From Paenibacillus sp. (GTDB taxonomy: Bacteria; Bacillota; Bacilli; Paenibacillales; Paenibacillaceae), in NCBI GenBank assembly GCA_023512345.1, contig JAILZT010000026.1, positions 1 through 64,000 on the forward strand: a stretch of 64,000 nt of DNA, read 5' to 3'. Position 1 is the stretch's first letter. Each line of letters opens with the position of its first letter. The notes beneath the pieces are model-generated. The model had not been told where the DNA came from. It worked only from the letters and a program-made list of their open reading frames with translations, and did not search any database. Shown one piece after another: positions 46,145 through 55,499 of this stretch. Position numbers and translations under genes: made by a program.

Positions 46145-46190
46145 AACAGGCTTCAAGACCTAAAAATGAGGGTCTGAAGTCTGTTTTTTT
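46145..46190 (+). terminator. Terminator after the DUF4190-like gene
   Basis: AACAGGCTTCAAGACC pairs with GGGTCTGAAGTCTGTT and is followed by TTTTTTT. Confidence 0.9.
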
Positions 46191-46300
46191 GTCATATGTT
46201 GTAGTAATCACTTTAAATAAAATGTAATATAAAGACACATCTAAAAACTAATACAGGCTCGATAACATATAAATTACAATGGAAGAAGGAATTAGCCAGC

Positions 46301-47038
46301 ATGGACATTAATACCGCTGTCGCTAGCGGCTTGGGTCAGTTAAAATGGACCAACCTTAGAGGGGTTACTGGAAAGAATAATGCTCCGCACAATACGGACG
46401 GTTCAGCTGTGAATAATTCACAGTTTGCTGCCATGCTTCAAGAGATGTCAGAGCCACCCGTTGAAGGTCAAAGCCCGAGTTCAGTGGGATTACCACCCGG
46501 GGTCTCTTATAGGGATGGTCTTTTATGGCAGGAACTACCTGCAAGGGGTGTGAACATTTCCGGGGAAATATCAGGAAGTGCTGAGATTGGGTCAGGCTCT
46601 ACAGGAACTGATGAAACAAAGCCTACAGATTATGAAGACCTCATTCAGTCTGCGAGTACAAAGTACGGCATACCAGTGGACTTGATAAAAGCGGTTATTG
46701 ATACGGAATCTTCCTTTAATCCTAATGTAGTATCCTCCGCAGGAGCCAAAGGATTAATGCAGTTAATGGATGGAACAGCCAGAGGGCTTGGAGTGTCTAA
46801 TCCATTTGATCCTGCCCAGAGTATTGATGGCGGCGTCCGTTATTTATCTTATCAGCTGAAACGCTTTGACGGTCAAGAGAAGATGGCGCTGGCTGCATAT
46901 AATGCTGGACCTAGCCGAGTAACCAAGCTTGGTGTCAGCAATGACGACGAATTGATGGCACAGCTTAGCAGGCTCCCTAAAGAGACGCAGTCCTATATCT
47001 CCAAAATTGAACGCGCTCGCGATAAATACGCGGTATAA
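46301..47038 (+). CDS. Lytic transglycosylase with SLT domain, no signal peptide
   Basis: The protein has 245 aa. The SLT fold occupies about 110-240: IKAVIDTESSFNPNVVSSAG holds the catalytic Glu, followed by GLMQLMDGTARGLGV and MALAAYNAGPSRV. The first 110 residues are Gly/Ser/Pro-rich and lack a signal peptide or membrane segment, similar to B. subtilis YjbJ. Export would need another route. It cleaves peptidoglycan glycan strands. GAAGAAGGA precedes the ATG, and a branched terminator follows. Confidence 0.88.
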   Translation: MDINTAVASGLGQLKWTNLRGVTGKNNAPHNTDGSAVNNSQFAAMLQEMSEPPVEGQSPSSVGLPPGVSYRDGLLWQELPARGVNISGEISGSAEIGSGSTGTDETKPTDYEDLIQSASTKYGIPVDLIKAVIDTESSFNPNVVSSAGAKGLMQLMDGTARGLGVSNPFDPAQSIDGGVRYLSYQLKRFDGQEKMALAAYNAGPSRVTKLGVSNDDELMAQLSRLPKETQSYISKIERARDKYAV

Positions 47039-47040
47039 TA

Positions 47041-47113
47041 AAAAGGATCAAACGGGATAAATACTCTACAGCCTTATTTAATGGCTGCAGGGAAGCCTGT
47101 TTGGTCCTTTTTG
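47041..47113 (+). terminator. Branched intrinsic terminator
   Basis: AAAGGATCAAACGGG pairs with CCTGTTTGGTCCTTT, and the enclosed loop carries its own CTACAGCC/GGCTGCAG hairpin. A T-run follows. Confidence 0.85.
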
Positions 47114-47157
47114 AGGCATTAAGGGCATTAAGCTTATACAAAGGAGATATTCTAATT

Positions 47158-48309
47158 ATGCTTTACTGGGATTATGCCGCTGCCGCACCGCCTTATGATG
47201 AGGTATTGCAGACGATGGAACAAATCATGAAGCTGCATTATGCCAACCCTTCCTCACTGCATCGTGCTGGAACAGAAGCTGGCAAATTAATAAGCCGAGC
47301 TCGAGAGGTATGTGCTACGGTTCTTTCCGTGCGCCCAGATGAGATTTTTTTTACCTCTGGAGCGACGGAAAGTAACAATTTAGCTATTAAAGGTGCTGCG
47401 CTGCAATATACTGGGCGGGGTCGCCATATCATAACTACGGAGATTGAACATCCTTCCGTGTATGAAAGCTGTCTGCAACTGCAAAAAATGGGCTGGGAAG
47501 TTACCTTTATTCCACCGGATCCTACAGGCGTTATTGATCCTGTACTTCTTGGTGAAGCTATCCGCAGAGATACAGTGTTGGTTAGTGTTATGCATGTTAA
47601 TAACGAAATAGGTACAGTCCAGCCTATACAAGAAATTGGCCGGATCATTAAGCATAAGAATCATCGTACTCTATTTCATGTGGATGGAGTTCAGGGTTTT
47701 GGGACGATTGCTGGTTCTCCCCGGGAGTGGGGGGTTGATCTGTACAGTCTGTCACCTCATAAGATCCGGGGTCCCCGTGGAGTGGGCATACTATATGTCA
47801 GACAAGGAATAACGCTATTTCCTTTATTAACGGGAGGTGCTCATGAGGGCGGTGTCCGTGCAGGGACTGAAAACGTAGCAGCTATTGTAGCTTCGGCCAA
47901 AGCACTCCGTATGTGTAATGAACGAAGAGAAAAATTGGTTGACCGTATATTACCCTTAAGAGAAAGATTACTCCAATTTTTAAGAAGTGTTCCTGAATTA
48001 ACGGTTAACAGCAGTGATATGGGAGCTCCTCATATTGTTCATTTCTCTTATCCAGGTATGAAGGGGGAGGTCATGGCTCGTAAGCTGGAGGAGCTTGGCA
48101 TGATTGTATCAACCCGTTCTGCCTGCTCATCCAAACACTCAGAGCCAAGCCGAGTACTGTTAGCGATGGGTAAAAATACGGCAACAGCAGAAGGTGGAAT
48201 ACGGATCAGTCTCGGAGACTCCCATACCCTTGAGGACATTGAAGCATTGGAACAGGCTATATTAAAAGCGGTCAAAGATTTAAAGCCAGCTGAAGGAGGC
48301 ATGAAGTAA
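47158..48309 (+). CDS. Cysteine desulfurase (NifS/IscS type)
   Basis: The protein has 383 aa from ATG 47,158 (AAGGAGATATT upstream). PLP-fold motifs are SGATESNNLAIKGAA, EIEHPSV, HVNNEIGTVQPI, FHVDGVQGFG and the lysine in SLSPHKIRGPRGVGILY. The active cysteine is in STRSACSSKHSEPS. It mobilises sulfur from cysteine. It lies three bases from thiI, so its likely acceptor is ThiI for 4-thiouridine in tRNA, the role of NifZ in B. subtilis. Confidence 0.93.
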   Translation: MLYWDYAAAAPPYDEVLQTMEQIMKLHYANPSSLHRAGTEAGKLISRAREVCATVLSVRPDEIFFTSGATESNNLAIKGAALQYTGRGRHIITTEIEHPSVYESCLQLQKMGWEVTFIPPDPTGVIDPVLLGEAIRRDTVLVSVMHVNNEIGTVQPIQEIGRIIKHKNHRTLFHVDGVQGFGTIAGSPREWGVDLYSLSPHKIRGPRGVGILYVRQGITLFPLLTGGAHEGGVRAGTENVAAIVASAKALRMCNERREKLVDRILPLRERLLQFLRSVPELTVNSSDMGAPHIVHFSYPGMKGEVMARKLEELGMIVSTRSACSSKHSEPSRVLLAMGKNTATAEGGIRISLGDSHTLEDIEALEQAILKAVKDLKPAEGGMK

Positions 48310-48311
48310 AG

Positions 48312-49598
48312 ATGAAATCCATAGAGTCCGCTGCTTATGCGGCATCAGGAAATAGTACGAATTATGCGGATTTGCTGCTTTTGCGTTTCGGGGAATTTAT
48401 GCTGAAAGGTAAAAACCGCACTCGCTTTGAGAAAAGAGTACTGCGGCACGTAAAAGAAATGTTAATTCCGTATCCCAAGGTCCAATTAACTAAGGAATAT
48501 GGGCGGATATACGTAGAATTGAACGGGGAACCTGCGAAGGAATTATTGGATGCCTTGAAAAATGTATTCGGGATAGCATCCATCAGCCCAGTTAAGGTAG
48601 CTAAGTCAGAGCTGGAGGATATCCTTGATGTCAGTGCTCGCTTCTTGGATGTTGCTGCTCCCGAACCCGGTACCACCTTCAAAGTCAATGCACGCCGGGT
48701 GTGGAAAGGCTTCCCTTATGGCTCTTTAGAAATGAATAAGCTCGTCTCGACTCCACTGCTGCAGGGATATCCGGGTCTTATCGTGGATGTTAACTCTCCG
48801 CAGATGGAGCTAAGGGTGGAGATTCGCGAAGCACATACGTATATATTCTGTGAAAATATTTCGGCCGTGGGCGGGTTTCCGCTCGGCACCAACGGTAAAG
48901 CGATGCTGCTGTTATCAGGAGGAATTGACAGTCCCGTAGCCGGTTGGTCCTCGATGCGCCGGGGCCTGGAAGTAGAATGTGTCCATTTCTATAGTTACCC
49001 GTATACAAGCGAACTTGCACGACAAAAGGTTATTGATCTGACTCGGATTCTGTCACGATATGCAGGTGTAATTAAGCTGCATTTGGTGCCTTTTACAGAA
49101 GTACAGACTGCTTTTACGGGGATCGGACAGGATAATCTCATCATAACGCTAATGCGACGGGCGATGCTTCGAATTGCAACGTCTTTGGCAGAGAGGGAAG
49201 GAGCTCTTGCGCTTATTACAGGGGACAGCCTTGGTCAAGTTGCCAGCCAAACCTTGCCAAGTATGAATGTCATTGGACGTGCAACAGAACTTCCGCTGCT
49301 GCGCCCATTAGTTATGATGGACAAAAGTGACATTGTTGAGTTGTCACAAAAAATCGGAACGTATGATTTATCTATACTGCCTTACGAGGATTGCTGTACC
49401 TTATTTGTGCCAAAGTCACCCTCAACAAATCCCAATCTGCGGATTATTGATAAAATTGAAGCGACACTTCCTAATTACTCATCGCTTTTATCTGCAGCTG
49501 TAGCTTTAACTGAAACCATTGAAATCACTCCACACGGCAATGAACAACTAGAATCGGAAGTGGGGACCGATGAGAGAATAAAGGAAGAATGGTTCTAA
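48312..49598 (+). CDS. thiI: tRNA 4-thiouridine synthase ThiI
   Basis: The protein has 428 aa. NFLD-like and THUMP domains (residues 20-180) are followed by the PP-loop ATPase MLLLSGGIDSPVAGWSSMRR near 200. ALITGDSLGQVASQTLPSMN and CCTLFVPKSPST are conserved. There is no C-terminal rhodanese domain, which is normal for Firmicutes that use a dedicated desulfurase, here the gene just upstream. It thiolates U8 of tRNA. Confidence 0.95.
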   Translation: MKSIESAAYAASGNSTNYADLLLLRFGEFMLKGKNRTRFEKRVLRHVKEMLIPYPKVQLTKEYGRIYVELNGEPAKELLDALKNVFGIASISPVKVAKSELEDILDVSARFLDVAAPEPGTTFKVNARRVWKGFPYGSLEMNKLVSTPLLQGYPGLIVDVNSPQMELRVEIREAHTYIFCENISAVGGFPLGTNGKAMLLLSGGIDSPVAGWSSMRRGLEVECVHFYSYPYTSELARQKVIDLTRILSRYAGVIKLHLVPFTEVQTAFTGIGQDNLIITLMRRAMLRIATSLAEREGALALITGDSLGQVASQTLPSMNVIGRATELPLLRPLVMMDKSDIVELSQKIGTYDLSILPYEDCCTLFVPKSPSTNPNLRIIDKIEATLPNYSSLLSAAVALTETIEITPHGNEQLESEVGTDERIKEEWF

Positions 49599-49599
49599 C

Positions 49600-50292
49600 C
49601 TAAGTCGTACTATTGTTTTCAGTGTGTCGTTGTTCATGATGCCGTTTCCAGTGGCCAATAGCTATAATACCTGCGATTATGATTCCTATAAAAAGATAGC
49701 GTAAAAGTGTGTGTGTATGAAAAAAAGAATGAATACTCGGTTCTTCAACTATCATACTGGTGGCCGTATAGCCCAGCACAGCAGATCCAACATAGATAAT
49801 CCATGGATATTTGTTAATCAGCTTGATGAATATCGTGCTGCCCCACACAACGATGGGAACACTGATCAGCAGCCCTAATATAACAAGGATTATGTTATGC
49901 TTGGCTGCTCCGGCAACAGCTATCACATTATCAAGACCCATAGCTGCATCAGCGATAATGATTGTTCGTACAGCCGACCAAAGGTTTCCTTCCGATCGGA
50001 TATCATTACGACTGTTATCGTCCGTAAGCAGTTTATAGGCAATCACGATGAGCAACAATCCGCCTAGAAGCAGCAACCAAGGGATCTTAAGCAGCCATAC
50101 GACAAGAATGGTTGCGACAATACGTAGAATAACCGCACCAGCTGTGCCAATAATAACTGCTTTTTTCTGCATATCCGCTTGCAGATTTCGTGCGGCAAGC
50201 CCTATGACAATGGCATTGTCACCGGCTAGAATCAAATCCAGGAAGACAATGTTCAGCAGTGATAATATAAACTCCCAAAGGGTTGTATTCAA
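49600..50292 (-). CDS. TerC-family integral membrane protein
   Basis: The protein has 230 aa from TTG 50,292, which has AGGAGTG eight bases upstream; an ATG at 50,319 has no ribosome site. Seven or so membrane segments include LDLILAGDNAIVIGLAARNL and IIADAAMGLDNVIAVAGAA, with the conserved acidic residues for metal transport. TerC/YkoY/YceF-type proteins export manganese, in some cases to secreted enzymes. It is divergent from a second TerC gene. Confidence 0.92.
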   Translation of the reverse strand: MNTTLWEFILSLLNIVFLDLILAGDNAIVIGLAARNLQADMQKKAVIIGTAGAVILRIVATILVVWLLKIPWLLLLGGLLLIVIAYKLLTDDNSRNDIRSEGNLWSAVRTIIIADAAMGLDNVIAVAGAAKHNIILVILGLLISVPIVVWGSTIFIKLINKYPWIIYVGSAVLGYTATSMIVEEPSIHSFFHTHTLLRYLFIGIIIAGIIAIGHWKRHHEQRHTENNSTT

Positions 50293-50442
50293 ATTTGTCA
50301 CTCCTAAAATTTCAGGCATACTTTTTTATACGCTGGAACTTACGCCTTCATTCTTCCCTTTTCAAAAAAGTTGGACAGGAAGCATAGCGAGTCCCTTTTG
50401 GACATACATGTTAGTACATGTAGTTCGGGGAGGGTATGGATT

Positions 50443-51102
50443 ATGGAATCGGTGTGGCTGCTTGCTGAAATATTGATGGTTAATCTTGTACTATCCGGCG
50501 ATAACGCAATGGTTATCGCACTTGCTAGTAAAAACCTTCCGGAGAAGCATAGAAAAACGGCTGTTTGGTGGGGAGCGGCCGGGGCGGTTATCCTACGCTG
50601 TGTGCTAACTTTTGCAGCTGTATTGCTGCTGAAAATTCCTTATATCCAAGCAGGTGGCGGCTTGCTGTTGTTATGGATAGCCTTCAAGCTGCTGTTGGAG
50701 AATGAGGAAGACCTTCGTGTGGATGAGGGAGGAACCATTTGGAGGGCAATCCGAACCATACTTGTAGCTGATTTCATTATGAGCTTGGATAATGTCTTGG
50801 CGATTGCCGGCTTGGCCAAAGGGAATTTATCTCTAATTGTTATCGGGATTGCATTAAGTATTCCTATAGTTGTCTGGGGCAGCGGTCTTATTGTAAACTG
50901 GCTGCACCGTTTCCCGTTACTTGTATTTATGGGGGCTTATATCCTAGCCTTCACTTCAGGGGAAATGCTGCTTGAGGATGCAAAGTTGGGTGCAGCCCTA
51001 TCGTTTTTATTACCCACGCTGCATTCCATCCTTCCAATTATACTTGGGGTAACCGTTGTTGTAGCAGGTGGCATTAAACAGCGCACAAGGCAGGCAAGAT
51101 AA
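50443..51102 (+). CDS. Second TerC-family integral membrane protein
   Basis: The protein has 219 aa from ATG 50,443 after GGGGAGGG. It has the same acidic signatures, MVNLVLSGDNAMVIALASKN and VADFIMSLDNVLAIAGLAKG. It is a clear paralogue of the divergent gene at 49,600. Two copies of TACATGT 10 bp apart (50,405-50,421) lie in the leader. No yybP-ykoY manganese riboswitch pattern could be found ahead of either gene. Confidence 0.92.
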   Translation: MESVWLLAEILMVNLVLSGDNAMVIALASKNLPEKHRKTAVWWGAAGAVILRCVLTFAAVLLLKIPYIQAGGGLLLLWIAFKLLLENEEDLRVDEGGTIWRAIRTILVADFIMSLDNVLAIAGLAKGNLSLIVIGIALSIPIVVWGSGLIVNWLHRFPLLVFMGAYILAFTSGEMLLEDAKLGAALSFLLPTLHSILPIILGVTVVVAGGIKQRTRQAR

Positions 51103-51123
51103 GACTTGAGAATTAATGAGATG

Positions 51124-51156
51124 GAGAGATGCTCCTTTGCGGGGTGTCTCTTTTTG
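51124..51156 (+). terminator. Terminator after the second TerC gene
   Basis: GAGAGATGCTCC pairs with GGGGTGTCTCT around TTTGC and is followed by a T-run. Confidence 0.82.
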
Positions 51157-51262
51157 TGTACAGGCAGCACTAGAGAATGATGGTGTTTTATTAGAAATTC
51201 GGATAAAATATAGAGAGAATCCTGTCGCATTAAAAGTTGAACCTTGAAGGGATGGGTGTGAG

Positions 51263-51775
51263 ATGTCATCTAAAAATGATATAAAGGTCGGTTTGTTCAT
51301 CGCCGCCGCTGGCATCGTAATTTTATTCGGAAAGCTGGGGGTTTTCGGTTTTTTGGGACGTAATTTTTGGCCTCTATTGCTGCTAGTTCCAGGCTTATTC
51401 CTGCATATGTTGTTCTTCAGCCGCCGTTCCTCTGCGGAAGTTCTCATACCTGCCGGAATTTTGACAGTATACGGCGTATTGTTCGGCATCTGCAATATTT
51501 GGGGATGGGGATTAATGAGAAATTTATGGCCTGTCCTGCTTCTAGGCTTTGCGGTGGGCTTGTATGAATATTCAATTCATTCCTCACAGCGTACTTCCGG
51601 ACTCTCTGGTACTGCTGTGATTTTGGGGATACTTAGCTTTGTATTACTTTTTTTCAGTTTGCTTGGAACGGGTGCGTTATATGTATTAGGTGCCATTCTG
51701 ATCGCTGCCGGGGTTTTGCTTATAACAGGGGTCGGCAAATCACGAGATCGAAAAAAGTGGAATAACGGCTGGTAA
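51263..51775 (+). CDS. Membrane protein with LiaI/LiaF-like (DUF5668) domain
   Basis: The protein has 170 aa with about six hydrophobic helices. Two copies of the pattern 'FLGRNFWPLLLLVPGLFL' and 'LMRNLWPVLLLGFAVGLYEY' are the internal repeat typical of LiaI/LiaF transmembrane domains. A third hydrophobic part is followed by a basic tail. There is no LiaF C-terminal domain. Function unknown; relatives belong to envelope-stress modules, but no LiaRS genes are adjacent. GGGTGTGAG precedes the ATG. Confidence 0.78.
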   Translation: MSSKNDIKVGLFIAAAGIVILFGKLGVFGFLGRNFWPLLLLVPGLFLHMLFFSRRSSAEVLIPAGILTVYGVLFGICNIWGWGLMRNLWPVLLLGFAVGLYEYSIHSSQRTSGLSGTAVILGILSFVLLFFSLLGTGALYVLGAILIAAGVLLITGVGKSRDRKKWNNGW

Positions 51776-51819
51776 AAAATAAAATATGAAGATTTGAACG
51801 GTTTTTTTCAGAAAAAGAC

Positions 51820-51894
51820 TTGCTTTTCATGGTGCTTTCACTATAATATTAATGATATGTTGAAGCGTCGGCTTTCCGCCCGGCGCTTCTTTTG
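51820..51894 (+). promoter_or_regulatory. typA promoter with a terminator-like leader hairpin
   Basis: TTGCTT (51,820-51,825) and TATAAT (51,842-51,847) are 16 bases apart. About 15 bases downstream, GAAGCGTCGG pairs with CCGGCGCTTC (51,862-51,889) and TTTTG follows. The hairpin therefore lies inside the 5' leader, about 75 bases before the typA start. It could be an attenuator, an mRNA stabiliser, or a terminator for read-through. Confidence 0.6.
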
Positions 51895-51965
51895 TGAGAC
51901 TGCCCAGACATGCTATAAATTTTAACATTTTTAATTTGATAAATGAGAGGATTTGGATACAAATC

Positions 51966-53810
51966 ATGCATTCAAGAAAAGATATTCGCAACATTGCGAT
52001 CATTGCCCACGTTGACCACGGCAAAACTACACTGGTGGATCAACTTCTGCAACAGTCGGGGATTTTCCAACAGCACGAAACTATGCAGGAACGCGCTATG
52101 GACTCCAACGATTTGGAGCGCGAGCGTGGTATTACCATCCTAGCTAAAAATACAGCCATTACCTATAAAGAGTTCTTGATCAACATTGTAGATACCCCAG
52201 GCCATGCTGACTTTGGTGGCGAAGTAGAACGTATTATGAAAATGGTTGACGGTGTACTATTGGTTGTTGACGCTTATGAAGGTTGCATGCCGCAAACGAA
52301 GTTCGTTCTGCGTAAAGCCCTTGAGCAACACCTGACACCTATCGTTGTCGTGAACAAGATTGACCGTCCGGCTGCCCGTCCGAAGGAAGTAATTGATGAA
52401 GTTCTAGATTTGTTCATCGAGCTCGAAGCTAGTGACGATCAGTTGGAATTCCCAGTTGTATATGCATCTGCAATTAATGGTACATCCAGTATGGATCATG
52501 AAAAGCAGGATGAGACTATGCTTGCGCTATATGAGACCATTATTGAGCACATCCCGGCTCCAACAGAGAAGATCGAAGAACCACTTCAGTTCCTCGTTAC
52601 TTTGATGGATTACAATGAATATTTGGGTCGTATCGCTATTGGACGTGTTAACCGCGGTGTGATTAAGCAAGGTCAATCCGTAACGGTTATTATGCGTGAC
52701 GGAAAGAGCAAAACCGCCCGTATTGAAAAACTGTTTGGTTTCCAAGGATTGAAGCGTGTGGAAACGGAAGAAGCAGGAGCAGGTGATATCGTTGCTATCG
52801 CAGGTATTAAAGATATCAACATTGGTGAGACCATTGCTGATCCACAGCATCCTGAAGCATTGCCAGTTCTGAAAATTGATGAGCCAACCATGCAAATGAC
52901 GTTCCTTGTCAACAACAGTCCTTTCGCTGGTAAAGAAGGTAAATGGGTCACTTCGCGTAAATTGCGTGAGCGTCTTTTCAAAGAGCTTGAGACTGATGTC
53001 AGCTTACGTGTAGACGAAACTGACAGCCCGGATGCATTTATCGTATCTGGACGTGGTGAGCTTCACCTGGGTATTCTGATTGAGAATATGCGTCGTGAAG
53101 GTTATGAAATGCAAGTATCTAAGCCTGAAGTTATCGTTAAGGAAATCGACGGAGCCAGAATGGAGCCGCTTGAGCGTTTGATGATCGACGTTCCAGATGA
53201 AAGCATGGGCGCAGTTATGGAAAGCCTCGGAAGCCGCAAGGCTGAAATGGTTAACATGGTAAATACAGGTACGGGTCAAGTTCGTCTGGAATTCCTGATT
53301 CCAGCACGTGGTTTGATCGGTTACAATACACACTTCCTGACATTGACACGCGGTTACGGCGTTATGAACCATGCATTTGACAGTTATGCTCCATTGGTTA
53401 GCGGTCAAGTAGGCGGACGTCACCAAGGCGTTCTCGTATCCAGTGAGACAGGAACTACAACTCATTATGGAATGATGGGTGTTGAAGATCGCGGTATTCT
53501 CTTCCTGGAACCAGGAACAGATATCTACGAAGGTATGATCGTGGGTGAACATACCCGTGATAACGACATTATCGTTAATATTTGTAGAGAAAAGCAGCTT
53601 ACTAACGTGCGTTCTGCTACGAAGGACGAGACTGTAAAAATGAAGACACCACGTATGTTCTCACTGGAACAAGCGTTGGAATATTTGAACGACGATGAGT
53701 ATTGTGAAATCACACCTAAAACCGTTCGTTTGCGCAAAAAGATTTTGAACAAGAGCGAACGTGAGCGTGTAGAAAAACAACGCAAAACGGCGGCACAAGC
53801 CAACTCCTAA
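51966..53810 (+). CDS. typA: Ribosome-associated translational GTPase TypA/BipA
   Basis: The protein has 614 aa from ATG 51,966 ([20 protein letters not shown]). GTPase motifs are [31 protein letters not shown] and NKIDRP, followed by EF-G-like domains III and V and the BipA C-terminal domain ([20 protein letters not shown]). It acts in ribosome assembly and stress or cold adaptation. Only a distant GAGAGG (about 15 bases) precedes the start, so the ribosome site is unusual. The frame is open further upstream, but family alignment favours this start. Confidence 0.96.
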   Translation: MHSRKDIRNIAIIAHVDHGKTTLVDQLLQQSGIFQQHETMQERAMDSNDLERERGITILAKNTAITYKEFLINIVDTPGHADFGGEVERIMKMVDGVLLVVDAYEGCMPQTKFVLRKALEQHLTPIVVVNKIDRPAARPKEVIDEVLDLFIELEASDDQLEFPVVYASAINGTSSMDHEKQDETMLALYETIIEHIPAPTEKIEEPLQFLVTLMDYNEYLGRIAIGRVNRGVIKQGQSVTVIMRDGKSKTARIEKLFGFQGLKRVETEEAGAGDIVAIAGIKDINIGETIADPQHPEALPVLKIDEPTMQMTFLVNNSPFAGKEGKWVTSRKLRERLFKELETDVSLRVDETDSPDAFIVSGRGELHLGILIENMRREGYEMQVSKPEVIVKEIDGARMEPLERLMIDVPDESMGAVMESLGSRKAEMVNMVNTGTGQVRLEFLIPARGLIGYNTHFLTLTRGYGVMNHAFDSYAPLVSGQVGGRHQGVLVSSETGTTTHYGMMGVEDRGILFLEPGTDIYEGMIVGEHTRDNDIIVNICREKQLTNVRSATKDETVKMKTPRMFSLEQALEYLNDDEYCEITPKTVRLRKKILNKSERERVEKQRKTAAQANS

Positions 53811-53824
53811 TACAAGGTATAACT

Positions 53825-53862
53825 AAAATCAGCCGCCGGATCATTCCGGCGGCTGATTTTTT
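53825..53862 (+). terminator. Terminator of typA
   Basis: AAATCAGCCGCCGG pairs with CCGGCGGCTGATTT and is followed by a T-run; a near-perfect, very stable stem. Confidence 0.93.
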
Positions 53863-53973
53863 GATAACTATCAATAGCTTCTGAAGACGTTAATCTTAAG
53901 TCAATGAGGTGTAAACGGATTGTAGATGATATAATGTAATCATTATTATATACACAGAAGGAGTGACTGAGCT

Positions 53974-54270
53974 ATGCAGGCCTGGTTTGCTGCGCATCCG
54001 ATTATCGCTTATATCGTTATATTTGTATTACTTACTTATGTGTATAACCGTGTATTTCGAGTTAATCAAAAACTGCCTATTGGCAAAGAAATTGTGCTAT
54101 ATATTATGATGGCCGTAGGCTCTGGCATGCTTCTGATTTTCCAGCATGATAAATTGCCGATTATCCAGTGTCTATTAGTCGCAGTCGGTCTGATGATGCT
54201 TGTACGGGTTCGCTATTTCGTAGAAGACAGACAGAAGAGAAAAGCCGCCGCATTAGCTAAAAGACAGTAA
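53974..54270 (+). CDS. YlaH-like membrane protein
   Basis: The protein has 98 aa with three hydrophobic helices and a basic C-terminus (EDRQKRKAAALAKRQ). FRVNQKLPIGKEIVLYIMMA fits the YlaH-like family, encoded near typA/ylaG in Bacillus, and typA is its neighbour here. AGAAGGAGTGA precedes the ATG. Function unknown. Confidence 0.85.
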   Translation: MQAWFAAHPIIAYIVIFVLLTYVYNRVFRVNQKLPIGKEIVLYIMMAVGSGMLLIFQHDKLPIIQCLLVAVGLMMLVRVRYFVEDRQKRKAAALAKRQ

Positions 54271-54317
54271 TACGCAGCTCTTACATTCCAAATGAAACGA
54301 AAAGGACTTATTCTATT

Positions 54318-55397
54318 ATGAGTACACGCAATAGCAGTTTGCCACCAAGAAGATCGAATGTACAACAAAGTAAACAACAGCCTACTAAATCGATTCCTAA
54401 GAAGTCGAAGGGTAAGAAAAAGAGAGGCTTCTTTGCAAAATTGGGAAGAGCTGTCCTCTTTCTCTTTATAATTGCAGTGCTTGTAGTTGTCGGATACCTT
54501 ACTTACTTATATTTGAAGCTGGATCAAGGTGTGCTGGATACGGGTGTGGACAAACCGGTGGCGCCGGAACAATCGGCCAAGGTCAAACCGCTTACGATGT
54601 TGCTCTTGGGTACGGATAATAGACCCAAGCATCCATCTTCCTTAACGGATGTTATTATGGTCGTATCGCTTAATCCGTTGACGCAATCCGCTACCATTGT
54701 CTCTCTTCCGCGTGATACTTATGTTGAGTTGGACGGATATAAGAAGGATAAGATCAATGCCTACTATTCACGCTTTAAGAAAAGGGAGAAAACCTCTGGT
54801 ATATTGGCCGAGGATGAGATGAAGATGATGATGGGCAAATATCTGGACGTTAACGTGGACTATGTAACCATTTTAGATTTCCAAGCTTTCCGTGATGTGG
54901 TTGATGCGTTAAAAGGAGTTAACGTCAATATCAGCGATAATATGTGTTATACGGATAGCGTGGATGGAACGGATATCAATCTGAAAAAAGGTCCAGCTAA
55001 GCTGAATGGCGATAAAGCGCTGGATTATGTCCGCTACCGGAAATCCAACTGTGATCCCAAGACTAAGGGGTCGGATGATTTTGAACGCAACAAACGCCAG
55101 AGTGAAGTATTGCATTCTATGATCGACAGAATGAAATCACTTGGGGGTGTAACCAAAATTGGCGGCATATTCGATGCTTTGGATAACAACATGAAGACGG
55201 ATATTGAACGGGACCAGCTCAAGAATATGATTTTAACTTATCGGGAGATCTCCAAAGATGATGTAGAGTTTAAACCCGTTACAGGAACATGGCGTAGTCC
55301 GTATGTATATATTAACGAAACAGAGCTGGATGCTGCTAAGGAAAGTCTGCAAGATCGGCTGGCTGAGACCTCCCCTGCTTCATCAGATAGTCCTTGA
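54318..55397 (+). CDS. LytR-CpsA-Psr (LCP) family cell-wall glycopolymer transferase
   Basis: The protein has 359 aa. A basic, Ser/Lys-rich cytoplasmic head (residues 1-40) and one membrane segment (AVLFLFIIAVLVVVGYLTYL) precede the LCP domain: MLLLGTDNRPKHPSSLTDVI, VSLPRDTYVELDGYKKDKIN and ALDYVRYRKSNCDPKTKGSD, with the Arg/Asp residues that bind the polyprenyl-phosphate substrate. It attaches teichoic acids or other glycopolymers to peptidoglycan. Monocistronic. Confidence 0.92.
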   Translation: MSTRNSSLPPRRSNVQQSKQQPTKSIPKKSKGKKKRGFFAKLGRAVLFLFIIAVLVVVGYLTYLYLKLDQGVLDTGVDKPVAPEQSAKVKPLTMLLLGTDNRPKHPSSLTDVIMVVSLNPLTQSATIVSLPRDTYVELDGYKKDKINAYYSRFKKREKTSGILAEDEMKMMMGKYLDVNVDYVTILDFQAFRDVVDALKGVNVNISDNMCYTDSVDGTDINLKKGPAKLNGDKALDYVRYRKSNCDPKTKGSDDFERNKRQSEVLHSMIDRMKSLGGVTKIGGIFDALDNNMKTDIERDQLKNMILTYREISKDDVEFKPVTGTWRSPYVYINETELDAAKESLQDRLAETSPASSDSP

Positions 55398-55416
55398 TCT
55401 GTGAGGACATTTAAAA

Positions 55417-55446
55417 TTGAATGCAAGTTTCAACCTATGTTATAAT
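55417..55446 (+). promoter_or_regulatory. Promoter of the split-barrel flavoprotein gene
   Basis: TTGAAT (55,417-55,422) and TATAAT (55,441-55,446) are separated by 18 bases. Confidence 0.6.
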
Positions 55447-55499
55447 ACAATTAATTATTGAATACATTCATTTCATGTCGCACAAGGGGGTCTGCTGCT

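Noticed and set aside
50293-50442. Possible yybP-ykoY manganese riboswitch between the TerC genes
   Set aside because: The characteristic conserved internal-loop sequences could not be found on either strand.
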